Assembly (NCBI RefSeq): GCF_002101785.1
Contig: NZ_LQPJ01000136.1
Span: 124,001-188,000 of the forward strand
Source of the DNA: Mycobacterium palustre
GTDB taxonomy: Bacteria; Actinomycetota; Actinomycetes; Mycobacteriales; Mycobacteriaceae
Length of the DNA stretch: 64,000 nucleotides
Reading direction: 5' to 3'
The notes beneath the pieces are model-generated. The model was not told where the DNA came from, did no database searches, and saw only the letters and a program-made list of their open reading frames with translations. The position numbers and the translations under genes are program-made. This document shows, piece by piece, positions 50,939 to 60,844 of this stretch; within the stretch, counting starts at the first letter, position 1; every line of letters begins with the position of its first letter.

Positions 50939-52661
50939 CCGCGGCCGCTGCGGACGCCGCCGCGCTGGTCGGGTTGAGGCTCGCCAGGTGACCGCTTTCC
51001 ACCCCCGCCGCCGGGTCGAGCTCGCAGTCGATGACCGCCGGCGCGTGCGCGGCGATCGCCTCGGCCAGCGCCGACCGCAGCTCGGACGGGGTGGCGACGT
51101 GATATCCCTTGCCGCCGAACGCCTCAGCGATCAGCTCGTGACGGGCGCGCGCGTTCAGCACCGTCGGCGCCGGGTCGCGCCCGGTCGGCGCCTCGTCCCC
51201 GCGATAGACGCCGCCGTTGTTGAGGATGACCACGGTGATCGGCAGCCGGTAGCGGCAGATGGTCTCGACCTCCATGCCCGAAAAGCCGAAAGCGCTGTCG
51301 CCCTCGATCGCGACCACCGGGTCGCCGGTCTCGACGGCGGCCGCGATCGCATATCCCATGCCGATACCCATCACGCCCCAGGTTCCCGTATCCAGCCGGT
51401 GCCGCGGCACCTGCATGTCGATCACGTTGCGGGCCAGGTCCAGCGCGTTGGCACCCTCGTTGACCACGTAGACCCCCGGGTTGTCCTGCAGCACAGCACG
51501 AATCGCGCCCAGCGCGTTGTAAAACCGCATGGGGTAGGGGTCCTCGGCCAGGCGCTCGCGCATCTTGGCGTCGTTGCGGGCCTTCCGCTCGGCCAGCTCG
51601 CCGGCCCACGCCGGGGGCACGGCGATCGGGTGGGCGGCCACGGCGTCGCACAGGGCCGCCATCACCGAGCCGATGTCACCGACCAGCGGCGCCGCGATCG
51701 GCCGGTTGCTGTCCAATTCCGACGCCGCGATGTCGACCTGCAGGAACTTGGCGTCGGCCGACCATTGCGGCGACTCTCCGTGACCGAGCAGCCAATTCAG
51801 CCGCGCGCCGACCAGCAGCACCGCGTCGGCGCGCGCGATCGCCAGCGAGCGCGCGGCCGCGGCCGACTGCGGGTGCGAGTCGGGCAGCAGGCCCTTGGCC
51901 ATCGACATCGGCAGGAACGGAATCCCGGTCTGCTCCACGAACTTTCGTATCGGGGCGTCGGCGCGCGCGTAGGCGGCTCCCTTGCCCAGCACGATGAGCG
52001 GCCGCTGGGCGCGCCCCAGCACCTCGAGCGCGCGGTCGACCGCCTCCGGCGCGGGCAGTTGCCGCGGGGCGGGGTCGACGACGCGCCAGACGCTGGCCGC
52101 CGCGTCCGCGGCGTCCATCGCCTGAGCCAGGACCTCGCCGGGGATATCGAGGTACACGCCGCCGGGACGGCCCGAGGTCGCGGTGCGAATGGCGCGCGCT
52201 ACGCCGCGGCCGATGTCCTCGACGCGGCCGATCCGGTAGGCCGCCTTCGTGAAAGGCCTTGCGGCGCCGAGCTGGTCGAGGTCCTGGTAGTCACCCCTTT
52301 GCAGGTCGACCATCGCGCGGTTGCTCGAACCCGAGATCTGGATCATCGGGAAACAGTTGGCGGTGGCGTTGGCCAGCGCCGGCAGGCCGTTGAGGAAGCC
52401 CGGGCCGGATGTCGTCAGGCACACGCCGGGCCGGCCGGTCAAAAAGCCGGCGGCCGCGGCGGCGTTGCCGGCGGAGGTCTCCTGCCGGAAGCCGATGTAG
52501 CGGATGCCCGACGCCTGCGCGGTGCGTGCCAGGTCGGTGATCGGGATGCCGACGATCCCGTAGACGGTGTCGACGTCGTTGGCCTTGAGCGCGTCCACCA
52601 CGAGGTGGAACCCGTCGGTCGAACGGGTCGCTTCGTTGGGAGATGCCGAAACTGCGGTCAC
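50922..52661 (-). CDS. oxcA: Oxalyl-CoA decarboxylase-like ThDP enzyme
   Basis: A 579-residue ThDP enzyme: TVYGIVGIPITDLARTAQ, the activating glutamate in GFRQETSAGNAAAAAGFL, LTTSGPGFLNGLPALANA, and the metal motif EGDSAFGFSGMEVETICRY...ILNNGGVY. The family decarboxylates oxalyl-CoA to formyl-CoA; related 2-hydroxyacyl-CoA lyases share the fold. It corresponds to Rv0118c. Start: GTG at 52661 with GAGGAG 8 bases upstream; the frame can extend to 52763, but that part is not conserved. It diverges from fadD7. Confidence 0.9.
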   Translation of the reverse strand: MTAVSASPNEATRSTDGFHLVVDALKANDVDTVYGIVGIPITDLARTAQASGIRYIGFRQETSAGNAAAAAGFLTGRPGVCLTTSGPGFLNGLPALANATANCFPMIQISGSSNRAMVDLQRGDYQDLDQLGAARPFTKAAYRIGRVEDIGRGVARAIRTATSGRPGGVYLDIPGEVLAQAMDAADAAASVWRVVDPAPRQLPAPEAVDRALEVLGRAQRPLIVLGKGAAYARADAPIRKFVEQTGIPFLPMSMAKGLLPDSHPQSAAAARSLAIARADAVLLVGARLNWLLGHGESPQWSADAKFLQVDIAASELDSNRPIAAPLVGDIGSVMAALCDAVAAHPIAVPPAWAGELAERKARNDAKMRERLAEDPYPMRFYNALGAIRAVLQDNPGVYVVNEGANALDLARNVIDMQVPRHRLDTGTWGVMGIGMGYAIAAAVETGDPVVAIEGDSAFGFSGMEVETICRYRLPITVVILNNGGVYRGDEAPTGRDPAPTVLNARARHELIAEAFGGKGYHVATPSELRSALAEAIAAHAPAVIDCELDPAAGVESGHLASLNPTSAAASAAAAVNAGA

Positions 52662-52898
52662 GGTGGCGACTCCTCGGGTGCGATGGCGGGTATGTCCCTC
52701 GGTGACCACTGTGGTCTCGGCGCCGGCCGGTGTCCAAGACGAAGCCGCTATGCGGCGATTCACGCCGTCTATCGAGCCGGCCCACCGGCTCGATAGCCCG
52801 CGGTTATCGATAGTGAGCGGATCGGTATTGGACGGCGGGGAAGCCGCGGGGCATGGTGCGAACGGGAGCTGTTCACCGATGCGAAAAGGAGCGCGGCG

Positions 52899-54500
52899 AT
52901 GAGGACTGATTCGACCACTCGCACCGAGGCGGGACCGTCGGCGGGATCCGAGGGCCTGCGCATCGCCGATCTCGTCGCGGCCGGCGCGGGCCGGCGGCCG
53001 GAGGCGGCCGCCCTGGTCGCGACCGCCGATCGCCTACCGATCAGCTACCGCGACCTGGTCGGGGCCGTCGACGACGTGGCCGCCCAGCTCGGGCGGGCCG
53101 GCTTGGCGCCCGGCGATCGGGTCGGCTTGCGCGCCGGCAGCGACGCCGAGTTCGTCGTGGGGCTGTTGGCGGCGTCGCGGGCGGGGCTGGTCGCGGTCCC
53201 CCTGGACCCGGCCCTGCCTGTCGGCGAGCAGCGCAGCCGAATCGAGGCGGCGGGGGCGCGGGCGGTGCTCGTCGACGGCGACGGGCCCGGCGACAGGGAC
53301 GAACCGGCGTTGCGGCGCTGGCCGATCGCGGTGACGGTGCGCCGGGACGCCCACGGCGGCGCCGTCGAAGCGCGCGTGGACGCCGCCGTGGGGCCGGCGC
53401 AGGGCGTGCGGACGCCGGAGGGGCTGCGCGACGACGACGCGATGATCATGTTCACCGGCGGGACCACCGGCGTGCCGAAGATGGTCCCGTGGACCCACCA
53501 CAACATCGCCAGCTCGGTGCGGGCCGTCGCCGCCGGCTACGGCCTCGGCCCCCGGGACGCGACCGTCGCGGTGATGCCGCTCTACCACGGGCACGGGCTG
53601 ATCGCCGCCCTGCTCGCCACCCTGGTCTCCGGAGGCACCGTGCTGCTGCCATCGCGGGGGCGGTTCTCGGCGCACACGTTCTGGGACGACGTCGCCGCCG
53701 TGCGGGCGACGTGGTACACCGCGGTGCCCACCATTCACCAGATCCTGTTGGAGCGCGCCAAGTCGGAGCGGCCGGCGAGCGGGCGGCCGGCACTGCGCTT
53801 CATCCGCAGCTGCAGCGCGCCGCTCACCGCGGAAACGGCCCAGGCGTTGCAGGCCGCCTTCTCGGCGCCGGTGGTGTGTGCGTTCGGCATGACCGAGGCG
53901 ACCCACCAGGTGGCCACCACCACGGCAGAGCAGCACGAAAAGGCCGCCGCCGCACCGGGTCTCGTCGGGCGGTCGAGCGGACCGGAGATTCGGATCGCCG
54001 GCCCGGACGGGCGGCCGCTGCCCGCCGAGGCCGTCGGGGAGGTGTGGCTGCGCGGCCCCACCGTCGTCCGCGGCTACCTCGGCGACCCGGCGATCACGGC
54101 CGCCAACTTCACCGACGGGTGGCTGCGCACCGGGGACCTCGGATCGCTTTCGGCCGGCGGCGAATTGAGCATCCGCGGCCGGATCAAGGAACTGATAAAC
54201 CGTGGCGGGGAGAAGATCTCGCCCGAGCACGTGGAGGGCGTGCTGGCCAGCCACCCCAACGTCCTGGAGGTGGCCGTGTTCGGCATGCCGGACACGATGT
54301 ACGGCGAGACGGTGGCCGCGGTCGTCGTGCCCCGCGAAGCCCCCGCACCGACGCAGGCCGAGCTTGCGGAGTTTTGCCGCGAGCGGCTGGCGGCCTTCGA
54401 GGTGCCCGCCACCGTCCGGGAAGCCGGCGCGCTGCCGCACACCGCGAAGGGCTCGCTGGACCGGCGCGCGGTGGCCGATCGGTTCGGCCGCGTGTCGTGA
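52899..54500 (+). CDS. fadD7: Acyl-CoA synthetase FadD7
   Basis: A 533-residue ANL enzyme with the AMP loop MFTGGTTGVPKMVPWTHHN, VCAFGMTEATHQ, the hinge motif RGRIKELINRGGEKISPEHVE and the catalytic lysine in HTAKGSLDRRAV. It sits next to oxcA as in M. tuberculosis (Rv0119). This pairing recalls plant and yeast oxalate breakdown, where a related ligase makes oxalyl-CoA for the decarboxylase, so oxalate is a possible substrate. AAAGGAG precedes the ATG. The stop lies 9 bases from the end of fusA2. Confidence 0.92.
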   Translation: MRTDSTTRTEAGPSAGSEGLRIADLVAAGAGRRPEAAALVATADRLPISYRDLVGAVDDVAAQLGRAGLAPGDRVGLRAGSDAEFVVGLLAASRAGLVAVPLDPALPVGEQRSRIEAAGARAVLVDGDGPGDRDEPALRRWPIAVTVRRDAHGGAVEARVDAAVGPAQGVRTPEGLRDDDAMIMFTGGTTGVPKMVPWTHHNIASSVRAVAAGYGLGPRDATVAVMPLYHGHGLIAALLATLVSGGTVLLPSRGRFSAHTFWDDVAAVRATWYTAVPTIHQILLERAKSERPASGRPALRFIRSCSAPLTAETAQALQAAFSAPVVCAFGMTEATHQVATTTAEQHEKAAAAPGLVGRSSGPEIRIAGPDGRPLPAEAVGEVWLRGPTVVRGYLGDPAITAANFTDGWLRTGDLGSLSAGGELSIRGRIKELINRGGEKISPEHVEGVLASHPNVLEVAVFGMPDTMYGETVAAVVVPREAPAPTQAELAEFCRERLAAFEVPATVREAGALPHTAKGSLDRRAVADRFGRVS

Positions 54501-54509
54501 GATGCGCCG

Positions 54510-56669
54510 TCAGGCGGGGGCTTTGACCCGCGCGGCCGCGGACTCCGGCATGGGTTCGTAGCGGGCGAACAAGCGGGTGAACGACGCGGCCCCGTGCGCC
54601 AGGGACCGCAAGTCGATCGCGTACCGGGTCAACTCCACCTGCGGCACCTCGGCCTTGACCACGGTGCGTTCGTGGCCCGCCGCCTCGGTGCCGAGGACCC
54701 GGCCGCGACGCCCCGACAGGTCGCCCATCACCGCGCCGACGTAGTCGTCGGGCACCAGCACCGAGATCTCGTCGATCGGCTCGAGCAGGGTCACCTTCGT
54801 CGCCGCGGCCGCCTCCCGCAGCGCCAGCGCGCCGGCGGCCTGGAATGCAAAGTCGGACGAATCCACGCTGTGGGCCTTGCCGTCGAACAGCGTCACCCGG
54901 ATGTCGACCACCGGATAACCCGCGTGCACCCCCTTCTCCATCTGCGCGCGGACGCCCTTTTCCACGCTCGGGATGAAGTTCCGCGGCACCGCCCCGCCGA
55001 CCACCTTGTCGACGAACTCGAACCCGGAGCCCTCCGGCAGCGGCTCCACCTCAATGTCGCACACCGCGTACTGGCCGTGGCCGCCGGACTGCTTGATGTG
55101 GCGGCCGTGCCCTTTGGCCTTGCCCGCGAACGTTTCTCGCAGCGGCACCCGCAAATCCACCGTGTCCACGGTGACGCCGTACCGGTTGGCCAGCGCGTCG
55201 AGGACCACCCCCGCGTGGGCCTCGCCCATGCACCACAGCACGATCTGGTGCGTTTCCTGGTTCTGCTCGATCCGCAGCGTGGGGTCCTCGGCCGCCAGGC
55301 GGCCCAACCCGACCGACAGCTTGTCTTCGTCGGTCTTGGCGTGGGCCTGAATCGCCACCGGCAGCAGCGGCTCGGGCATCGTCCACGGCCTGAGCACCAA
55401 CGGCTCGGACTTGTCCGAAAGGGTGTCGCCGGTTTCGGCCCGGCTCAGCTTGCCGATCGCGCAGATGTCGCCGGCCACCACGGCGGTCGCCGGGCGTTGC
55501 TGCTTGCCCAGTGGAAAGGACAAGACGCCGATGCGCTCGTCTTCGTCGTGGTCGGGGTGCGAATGCCCATTCCCGTCGGCCGCGCCGAAAAACGACGCAA
55601 AATGGCCCGACACGTGAACCGTCGTGTCGGGCCTGATGGTCCCGGAGAACACCCGGACCAGGCTGACCCTGCCGACGTAGGGGTCCGACGTCGTCTTCAC
55701 CACCTCCGCGAGCAGGGGCGCGTTGGCGTCACAGGCCAGTGTCGCGTGCGCGGCGCCGTTGGGCGTAAACACTTCCGGCAGTGGGTGTTCCATCGGCGAC
55801 GGGAATCCGCGGGTGGCCACCTCGAGCAATTCCAGCGTGCCGACGCCGGTGCCGCTGCACACCGGGATCACCGGGAAGAACGAGCCCCGGGCGACGGCCT
55901 TCTCCAGGTCGGCGATCAGCACCGACTCGTCGATGGACTCGCCACCGAGGTAACGGTCCATCAACGACTCGTCCTCGGATTCTTCGATGATCCCCTCGAT
56001 AAGGCTGCCCCGGGCCTCCTCGATGTGCTCGGCGTCGGACGGGTCCGGCTCCTGCACGGTCCGCTTGCCGTCGGTGTACACGTACCGCTTTTGCGACAGC
56101 AGCCCGACCAGGCCGCTGCAGTTGTTTTGGGAGGTGGGCAAATAAAGCGGTAACACCTTGTCCCCGAACGCGTTTTGCGCGGCCGCCAGCGCCTCCTGGT
56201 AGTTGGCGCGGGCGTGGTCGAGCTTGGTGATCACCACGGCGCGGGGCATGCCGACCTGGCTGCACTCCTGCCACAGCGACTTGGTCGGCTCGTCGACGCC
56301 CTCGTTTGCCGCGATCACGAACAGCGCGCAGTCGGCGGCCCGTAGCCCCGCCCGCAGCTCCCCGACGAAATCGGCGTACCCGGGCGTGTCGACCAGGTTC
56401 ACCTTGATGCCGTCGTGGGACAGGGAGGCCACCGCGACGCCCACGGACCGCTGTTGCCGGATCTCGGCATCGTCGTAGTCGCAGACCGTGCTGCCCTCGG
56501 CGACCGATCCCGGCCGAGACAGCACCCCGGCGGCCACCAGCAGCGCCTCGACCAGGGTCGTCTTGCCGCCGCCCGACGGCCCCACCAGGACCACGTTGCG
56601 AACATCGCCCGGCCCCTTCGCGATGGGAGCGGCCCCCACGCCCTGGGAAACGTTTGCTTTGTCCGCCAT
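54510..56669 (-). CDS. fusA2: Elongation factor G-like protein FusA2
   Basis: A 719-residue translational GTPase of the EF-G fold. G1 is LVGPSGGGKTTLVEALL, G3 DTPGYADFVGEL and G4 TKLDHARAN (TKLD instead of NKxD). Domains II-V follow, including VPRNFIPSVEKGVRAQMEKG and the GDLSGRRGRV end typical of domain V. It matches Rv0120c, a paralogue of the essential FusA1; its exact job is uncertain. The ATG at 56669 has GGAGGAAAG upstream; the longer frame to 56996 is a shadow. Confidence 0.93.
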   Translation of the reverse strand: MADKANVSQGVGAAPIAKGPGDVRNVVLVGPSGGGKTTLVEALLVAAGVLSRPGSVAEGSTVCDYDDAEIRQQRSVGVAVASLSHDGIKVNLVDTPGYADFVGELRAGLRAADCALFVIAANEGVDEPTKSLWQECSQVGMPRAVVITKLDHARANYQEALAAAQNAFGDKVLPLYLPTSQNNCSGLVGLLSQKRYVYTDGKRTVQEPDPSDAEHIEEARGSLIEGIIEESEDESLMDRYLGGESIDESVLIADLEKAVARGSFFPVIPVCSGTGVGTLELLEVATRGFPSPMEHPLPEVFTPNGAAHATLACDANAPLLAEVVKTTSDPYVGRVSLVRVFSGTIRPDTTVHVSGHFASFFGAADGNGHSHPDHDEDERIGVLSFPLGKQQRPATAVVAGDICAIGKLSRAETGDTLSDKSEPLVLRPWTMPEPLLPVAIQAHAKTDEDKLSVGLGRLAAEDPTLRIEQNQETHQIVLWCMGEAHAGVVLDALANRYGVTVDTVDLRVPLRETFAGKAKGHGRHIKQSGGHGQYAVCDIEVEPLPEGSGFEFVDKVVGGAVPRNFIPSVEKGVRAQMEKGVHAGYPVVDIRVTLFDGKAHSVDSSDFAFQAAGALALREAAAATKVTLLEPIDEISVLVPDDYVGAVMGDLSGRRGRVLGTEAAGHERTVVKAEVPQVELTRYAIDLRSLAHGAASFTRLFARYEPMPESAAARVKAPA

Positions 56670-56830
56670 GACTTTCCTCCGGTTTCTGCAGGTCGCTTGG
56701 CTCGCCCGCGCGGACCGGCAGGTGCCCCCGCGCGGCGCGGTGTGTCCTAGACCACACGACGCTGAAGGCAACTTTTCCCCCAACGGCGGCCTAACACAAG
56801 GCCACCGGGCCGGCCATAATCGGTCCGGGG

Positions 56831-57238
56831 TCAGGCGTGCCAGCTGGACCAGCGCGACACCGTCACCGCGATGACCGGGCCGTCCAACGGAACCGACTGG
56901 TACTGGGGGTATTTGGCGCGCAACAGACGGCATCCGGCCGCCATCGACTCGTCGTCGCGATGAATCGCGGCGACCCCGTCGGCCCGCACCCACCACAGCC
57001 GCGACCAGTCGTCGGCGTAGTGGTCGACCAGCAGGCTCACCCGGGGATTGCCCTCGATGTTGGCCAGGCGGCGCAGCCGGCGCGTGGATTTCGGTTTCGC
57101 GTCCACGGCCGTGTACACCACGTCACCGTCGACGGCGAACACCACCGGCACCAGGTGCGGAACGCCGCCCGGTGCGACGGTGGCCAGCCGGGCGATTGCG
57201 GACCGCGCGAAGCGGGCCTTCGGGTCGAACTCGCCCAC
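56831..57238 (-). CDS. PPOX-class F420-dependent protein (Rv0121c-like)
   Basis: A 135-residue split-barrel protein: GEFDPKARFARSAIARLATVAPGGVPHLVPVVFAVDG, then KSTRRLRRLANIEGNPRVSLLVDHYADDWSRLWWVRADG. The RLANI-NPRVSLLVDHY segment is typical of mycobacterial F420-binding relatives of pyridoxamine oxidase; some handle biliverdin or other redox cofactors. It corresponds to Rv0121c. The start is a GTG at 57238. The 160-base gap to fusA2 contains only the fusA2 leader and a GTGTG/CACAC repeat of unknown meaning. Confidence 0.88.
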   Translation of the reverse strand: MGEFDPKARFARSAIARLATVAPGGVPHLVPVVFAVDGDVVYTAVDAKPKSTRRLRRLANIEGNPRVSLLVDHYADDWSRLWWVRADGVAAIHRDDESMAAGCRLLRAKYPQYQSVPLDGPVIAVTVSRWSSWHA

Positions 57239-57288
57239 CCGGTCAGCTTAGGTGCCGGCGTCGGGCCGAAAGCCGTACGTTTGATCGC

Positions 57289-57741
57289 ATGCTGGCGGAG
57301 ACGCAGATCACCAACCTTTTGTATCGCTACGCCGAATGCATCGACGCCGGCGACCTGGCGGGCGCGGCCGCCCTGTTCGCGCACGCCCGCATCCGGATCG
57401 GCGGCGCGGAGACGATCGACGCGGACCGCCTGCTGGCCATCTGGAAGTCGCTGATCGTGCTCCATCCCGACGGGACACCGCGCACCAAGCACGTCACCAC
57501 CAACCCGATCATCGAGATCGACGAGGGCGCCGGCACCGCGAGCTGCCGCAGCTACTACACCGTCCTGCAGCAGACCGACGACTTCCCGCTGCAGACCATC
57601 GTCACCGGGCGCTACCACGACCGATTCGAACGCGTCGACGGCCGGTGGCGCTTTTCCTACCGCGACCTCACCCTCATCGACATGGTCGGCGACGTCAGCC
57701 GCCACCTGGCGCACCCGATCGCGCCGGCGCGGCAGGCATGA
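57289..57741 (+). CDS. SnoaL-like/nuclear-transport-factor-2-fold protein
   Basis: A 150-residue protein: ETQITNLLYRYAECIDAGDLAGAAALFAHARI is the typical SnoaL_4 opening, the middle part has KHVTTNPIIEIDEGAGTASCRSYYTVL, and FERVDGRWRFSYRDLTLIDMVGD is close to the end. Members bind small hydrophobic ligands, and some are isomerases or dehydratases. The ATG at 57289 is where the fold begins; an extension to 57172 would overlap the divergent gene. Function unknown. Confidence 0.87.
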   Translation: MLAETQITNLLYRYAECIDAGDLAGAAALFAHARIRIGGAETIDADRLLAIWKSLIVLHPDGTPRTKHVTTNPIIEIDEGAGTASCRSYYTVLQQTDDFPLQTIVTGRYHDRFERVDGRWRFSYRDLTLIDMVGDVSRHLAHPIAPARQA

Positions 57742-57888
57742 GCGGCGGATCCGCAGGGTGTAGGCAGAGTCGGCCTGACCACTGTGCCGCATAGCTACCT
57801 GCATTACGGTTATGCGGACTAGGTCGCGCCGCCCAGACCCTCTGGCTGGGCCAGTTCTGGTTCTATCGGGATGCAGGAGGTGACGGGC

Positions 57889-58944
57889 ATGAAATCGCAC
57901 CACCGCTCAGTCTGGTGGTCATGGCTGGTCAGCGTGCTGGCCGTGGTCGGGTTGGGCTTGGGCCTGGCGATCGCGCCGGCCTCCGCGTCACCACCGAGCC
58001 TGGGGCACGACCGCCGCATGGCGCCGGCCGACCCGTCGGGGATCGTCGGCAAGGTCGGCCCGCAGGTGGTCGACATCAGCACCAAGTTCGGCTACAACAA
58101 CGCCGTCGGAGCGGGGACCGGCATCGTCATCGATCCGGGCGGCGTGGTTTTGACCAACAACCACGTGATCTCGGGCGCCACCGACATCAGCGCGTTCGAC
58201 GTCGGCAACGGCCAGACCTACGCGGTCGACGTGATCGGCTATGACCGCAACGCGGACGTCGCGGTCCTGCAGCTTCGCGGCGCGGCGGGCCTGCCGGCCG
58301 CCAACATCGGCGACGGCGTCAGCGTCGGGGATCCGGTGGTCGCGCTGGGCAACGCCGGTGGCCAGGGCGGGACGCCCAGCGCGGTGGCCGGCAAGGTCCT
58401 CGCCCTCAACCAGACCGTCTCGGCGACCGACACGCTGACGGGCGCCGACGAAACGCTCGGTGGCCTGATCCAGGCAGACGCCGCGATCCGGCCCGGCGAC
58501 TCCGGCGGCCCCATGGTCAACAGCTCGGGGCAGGTGATCGGCATGAACACGGCCGCCACCGACAGCTACAAGATGTCCCGCGGGCAGGGCTTCGCCATCC
58601 CGATCGGCACGGCGATGGGCGTGGCCGGGCAGATCCGCTCGGGCGCCGGATCGAACACCGTGCACATCGGCCCGACGGCGTTCCTGGGGCTGGGCGTCAC
58701 CGACAACGGCGGCAACGGCGCGCGGGTCGAACGGGTGGTCGGCAGCGGTCCCGCCGCGGGCGCCGGGGTGTCCCCGGGCGACGTCATCACCGGCGTCGAC
58801 AACACCCCGATCAATGGCGCCACCTCGATGACCGATGTGCTGGTGCCGCATCACCCCGGAGACACCATCGTCTTGCACTGGCGCACCCGGGGCGGCGAGG
58901 ATCGCACCGGTAACGTGACCCTCGCGGACGGGCCGCCGGCCTGA
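57889..58944 (+). CDS. pepA: Secreted trypsin-like serine protease with PDZ domain (PepA, Mtb32A-like)
   Basis: A 351-residue exported protease. Residues about 1-33 form a signal peptide ending in APASAS. The catalytic triad is His in LTNNHVISG, Asp in NADVAVLQL and Ser in RPGDSGGPMV. A PDZ domain follows from about residue 255 (GPTAFLGLGV, GVSPGDVITGVDNTPI). It matches Rv0125 in sequence, length and neighbours. The ATG at 57889 is chosen because GGAGG lies 8 bases upstream. It belongs to the HtrA-related proteases of the envelope. Confidence 0.93.
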   Translation: MKSHHRSVWWSWLVSVLAVVGLGLGLAIAPASASPPSLGHDRRMAPADPSGIVGKVGPQVVDISTKFGYNNAVGAGTGIVIDPGGVVLTNNHVISGATDISAFDVGNGQTYAVDVIGYDRNADVAVLQLRGAAGLPAANIGDGVSVGDPVVALGNAGGQGGTPSAVAGKVLALNQTVSATDTLTGADETLGGLIQADAAIRPGDSGGPMVNSSGQVIGMNTAATDSYKMSRGQGFAIPIGTAMGVAGQIRSGAGSNTVHIGPTAFLGLGVTDNGGNGARVERVVGSGPAAGAGVSPGDVITGVDNTPINGATSMTDVLVPHHPGDTIVLHWRTRGGEDRTGNVTLADGPPA

Positions 58945-59065
58945 CGTCGATCCGGACGATGCCCGGCTCCCGTCCAATTCCGTTGCGGCAGGGGTTAACT
59001 CGTCGCTTGTCCGTGCGCGTGATTCCCGAAGTGCCGCCTCGGGTACACGTGGCATCGTGGAATTG

Positions 59066-60844
59066 ATGAACGACGCAAAAGACGCTGTCGAGCACCATCC
59101 CGCGGGGGGCAGCCACGTCGAGGGAGGCGTGGTCGAGCATCCCAGTTACGAGGATTTCGAGAACGCCGCCGCGCTGCCCGCCGACCCGACCTGGTTCAAG
59201 CACGCCGTGTTCTACGAGGTGTTGGTCCGGGCCTTTTTCGACGCCAACGCGGACGGTTCCGGCGACCTGCGCGGGCTGATGGCCCAGCTGGACTACCTGC
59301 AGTGGTTGGGCATCGACTGCATTTGGCTGCCGCCGTTTTACGACTCGCCCCTGCGCGACGGTGGTTACGACATCCGCGACTTCTACAAGGTGCTGCCGGA
59401 GTTCGGCACCGTCGACGACTTCGTGGCGTTGGTCGACGCCGCCCACCGGCGCGGCATCCGCGTCATCACCGACCTGGTGATGAATCACACCTCCGAGTCG
59501 CACCCCTGGTTCCAGGAGTCGCGCCGCGACCCCAGCGGACCGTACGGCGACTATTACGTGTGGAGCGACACCAGCGAAAAGTACGCCGACGCCCGGATCA
59601 TCTTTGTCGACACCGAGGAGTCCAACTGGACCTTCGACCCGGTCCGACGCCAGTTCTACTGGCACAGGTTCTTCTCCCACCAGCCGGACCTCAACTACGA
59701 CAACCCGGCCGTGCAGGAGGCGATGATCGACGTCATCCGCTTCTGGCTGGGCCTCGGCATCGACGGGTTCCGCCTGGATGCCGTCCCCTATCTGTTCGAG
59801 CGGGAGGGCACCAACTGCGAGAACCTGCCGGAGACCCACGCCTTCCTCAAGCGGGTCCGCAAGGTGGTCGACGACGAATTCCCGGGCCGGGTGCTGCTGG
59901 CCGAAGCCAACCAGTGGCCGGGCGACGTGGTCGAGTACTTCGGCGACGCCAGCACCGGCGGCGACGAGTGCCACATGGCCTTCCACTTCCCGCTGATGCC
60001 GCGCATCTTCATGGCGGTGCGCCGGGAGTCGCGCTTTCCGATCTCGGAGATCCTGGCGCAGACGCCGGCGATTCCCGACATGGCGCAATGGGGAATCTTT
60101 TTGCGCAACCACGACGAGTTGACGCTGGAGATGGTCACCGACGAAGAACGCGACTACATGTACGCCGAGTACGCCAAAGACCCGCGGATGAAGGCCAACG
60201 TCGGGATCCGCCGCCGGCTGGCGCCGCTGCTGGACAACGACCGCAATCAAATCGAGTTGTTCACGGCGCTGTTGCTGTCGCTGCCCGGGTCGCCGGTGCT
60301 CTACTACGGCGACGAGATCGGCATGGGCGACGTGATCTGGCTGGGGGATCGCGACGGGGTGCGCACCCCGATGCAGTGGACGCCCGACCGCAACGCGGGC
60401 TTCTCGAAGGCCAACCCGGGCCGGCTGTACCTGCCGCCCAGCCAGGACTCGGTGTACGGCTATCAGGCGGTCAACGTCGAGGCGCAGCGCGACACTTCGA
60501 CGTCGCTGCTCAACTTCACCCGGATGATGCTGTCGGTGCGGCGGCGCCACCAGGCGTTCGCCATCGGGAGCTTCGAGGAGTTGGGCGGGTCCAACCCGTC
60601 GGTGCTGGCGTTCGTGCGTCAGGTGGGCGACGGCGGCGACACCGTGCTGTGCGTAAACAACCTGTCGCGGTTCCCGCAGCCGATCGAGCTCAACCTGCAG
60701 CATTGGAGCGGCTGCACGCCGGTGGAGCTGACCGGCCACGTCGAGTTCCCGCGCATCGGTCACCTGCCCTACCTGCTCACGCTGCCGGGACACGGGTTCT
60801 ATTGGTTCCAGTTGACTGGATGTGAGGAGGAACGGCGCCAATGA
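59066..60844 (+). CDS. treS: Trehalose synthase TreS (maltose-trehalose isomerase)
   Basis: A 592-residue GH13 enzyme. The conserved regions are DLVMNHTS, IDGFRLDAVPYL (nucleophile Asp), VLLAEANQW (acid Glu) and FLRNHDELTLEM (third Asp), with a C-terminal beta domain. It interconverts trehalose and maltose in the cytoplasm and, with Mak, feeds the GlgE glucan pathway. It matches Rv0126 almost throughout. The ATG at 59066 (MNDAKD) aligns with the M. tuberculosis start; an upstream in-frame GTG at 59057 is also possible. The 3' end overlaps mak (ATGA). Confidence 0.96.
   Translation: MNDAKDAVEHHPAGGSHVEGGVVEHPSYEDFENAAALPADPTWFKHAVFYEVLVRAFFDANADGSGDLRGLMAQLDYLQWLGIDCIWLPPFYDSPLRDGGYDIRDFYKVLPEFGTVDDFVALVDAAHRRGIRVITDLVMNHTSESHPWFQESRRDPSGPYGDYYVWSDTSEKYADARIIFVDTEESNWTFDPVRRQFYWHRFFSHQPDLNYDNPAVQEAMIDVIRFWLGLGIDGFRLDAVPYLFEREGTNCENLPETHAFLKRVRKVVDDEFPGRVLLAEANQWPGDVVEYFGDASTGGDECHMAFHFPLMPRIFMAVRRESRFPISEILAQTPAIPDMAQWGIFLRNHDELTLEMVTDEERDYMYAEYAKDPRMKANVGIRRRLAPLLDNDRNQIELFTALLLSLPGSPVLYYGDEIGMGDVIWLGDRDGVRTPMQWTPDRNAGFSKANPGRLYLPPSQDSVYGYQAVNVEAQRDTSTSLLNFTRMMLSVRRRHQAFAIGSFEELGGSNPSVLAFVRQVGDGGDTVLCVNNLSRFPQPIELNLQHWSGCTPVELTGHVEFPRIGHLPYLLTLPGHGFYWFQLTGCEEERRQ

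Noticed and set aside
57037..57903. A 288-codon minus-strand frame across the SnoaL-like gene
   Set aside because: It is antisense to a clear SnoaL-like protein and shares only part of the PPOX gene region in another frame.
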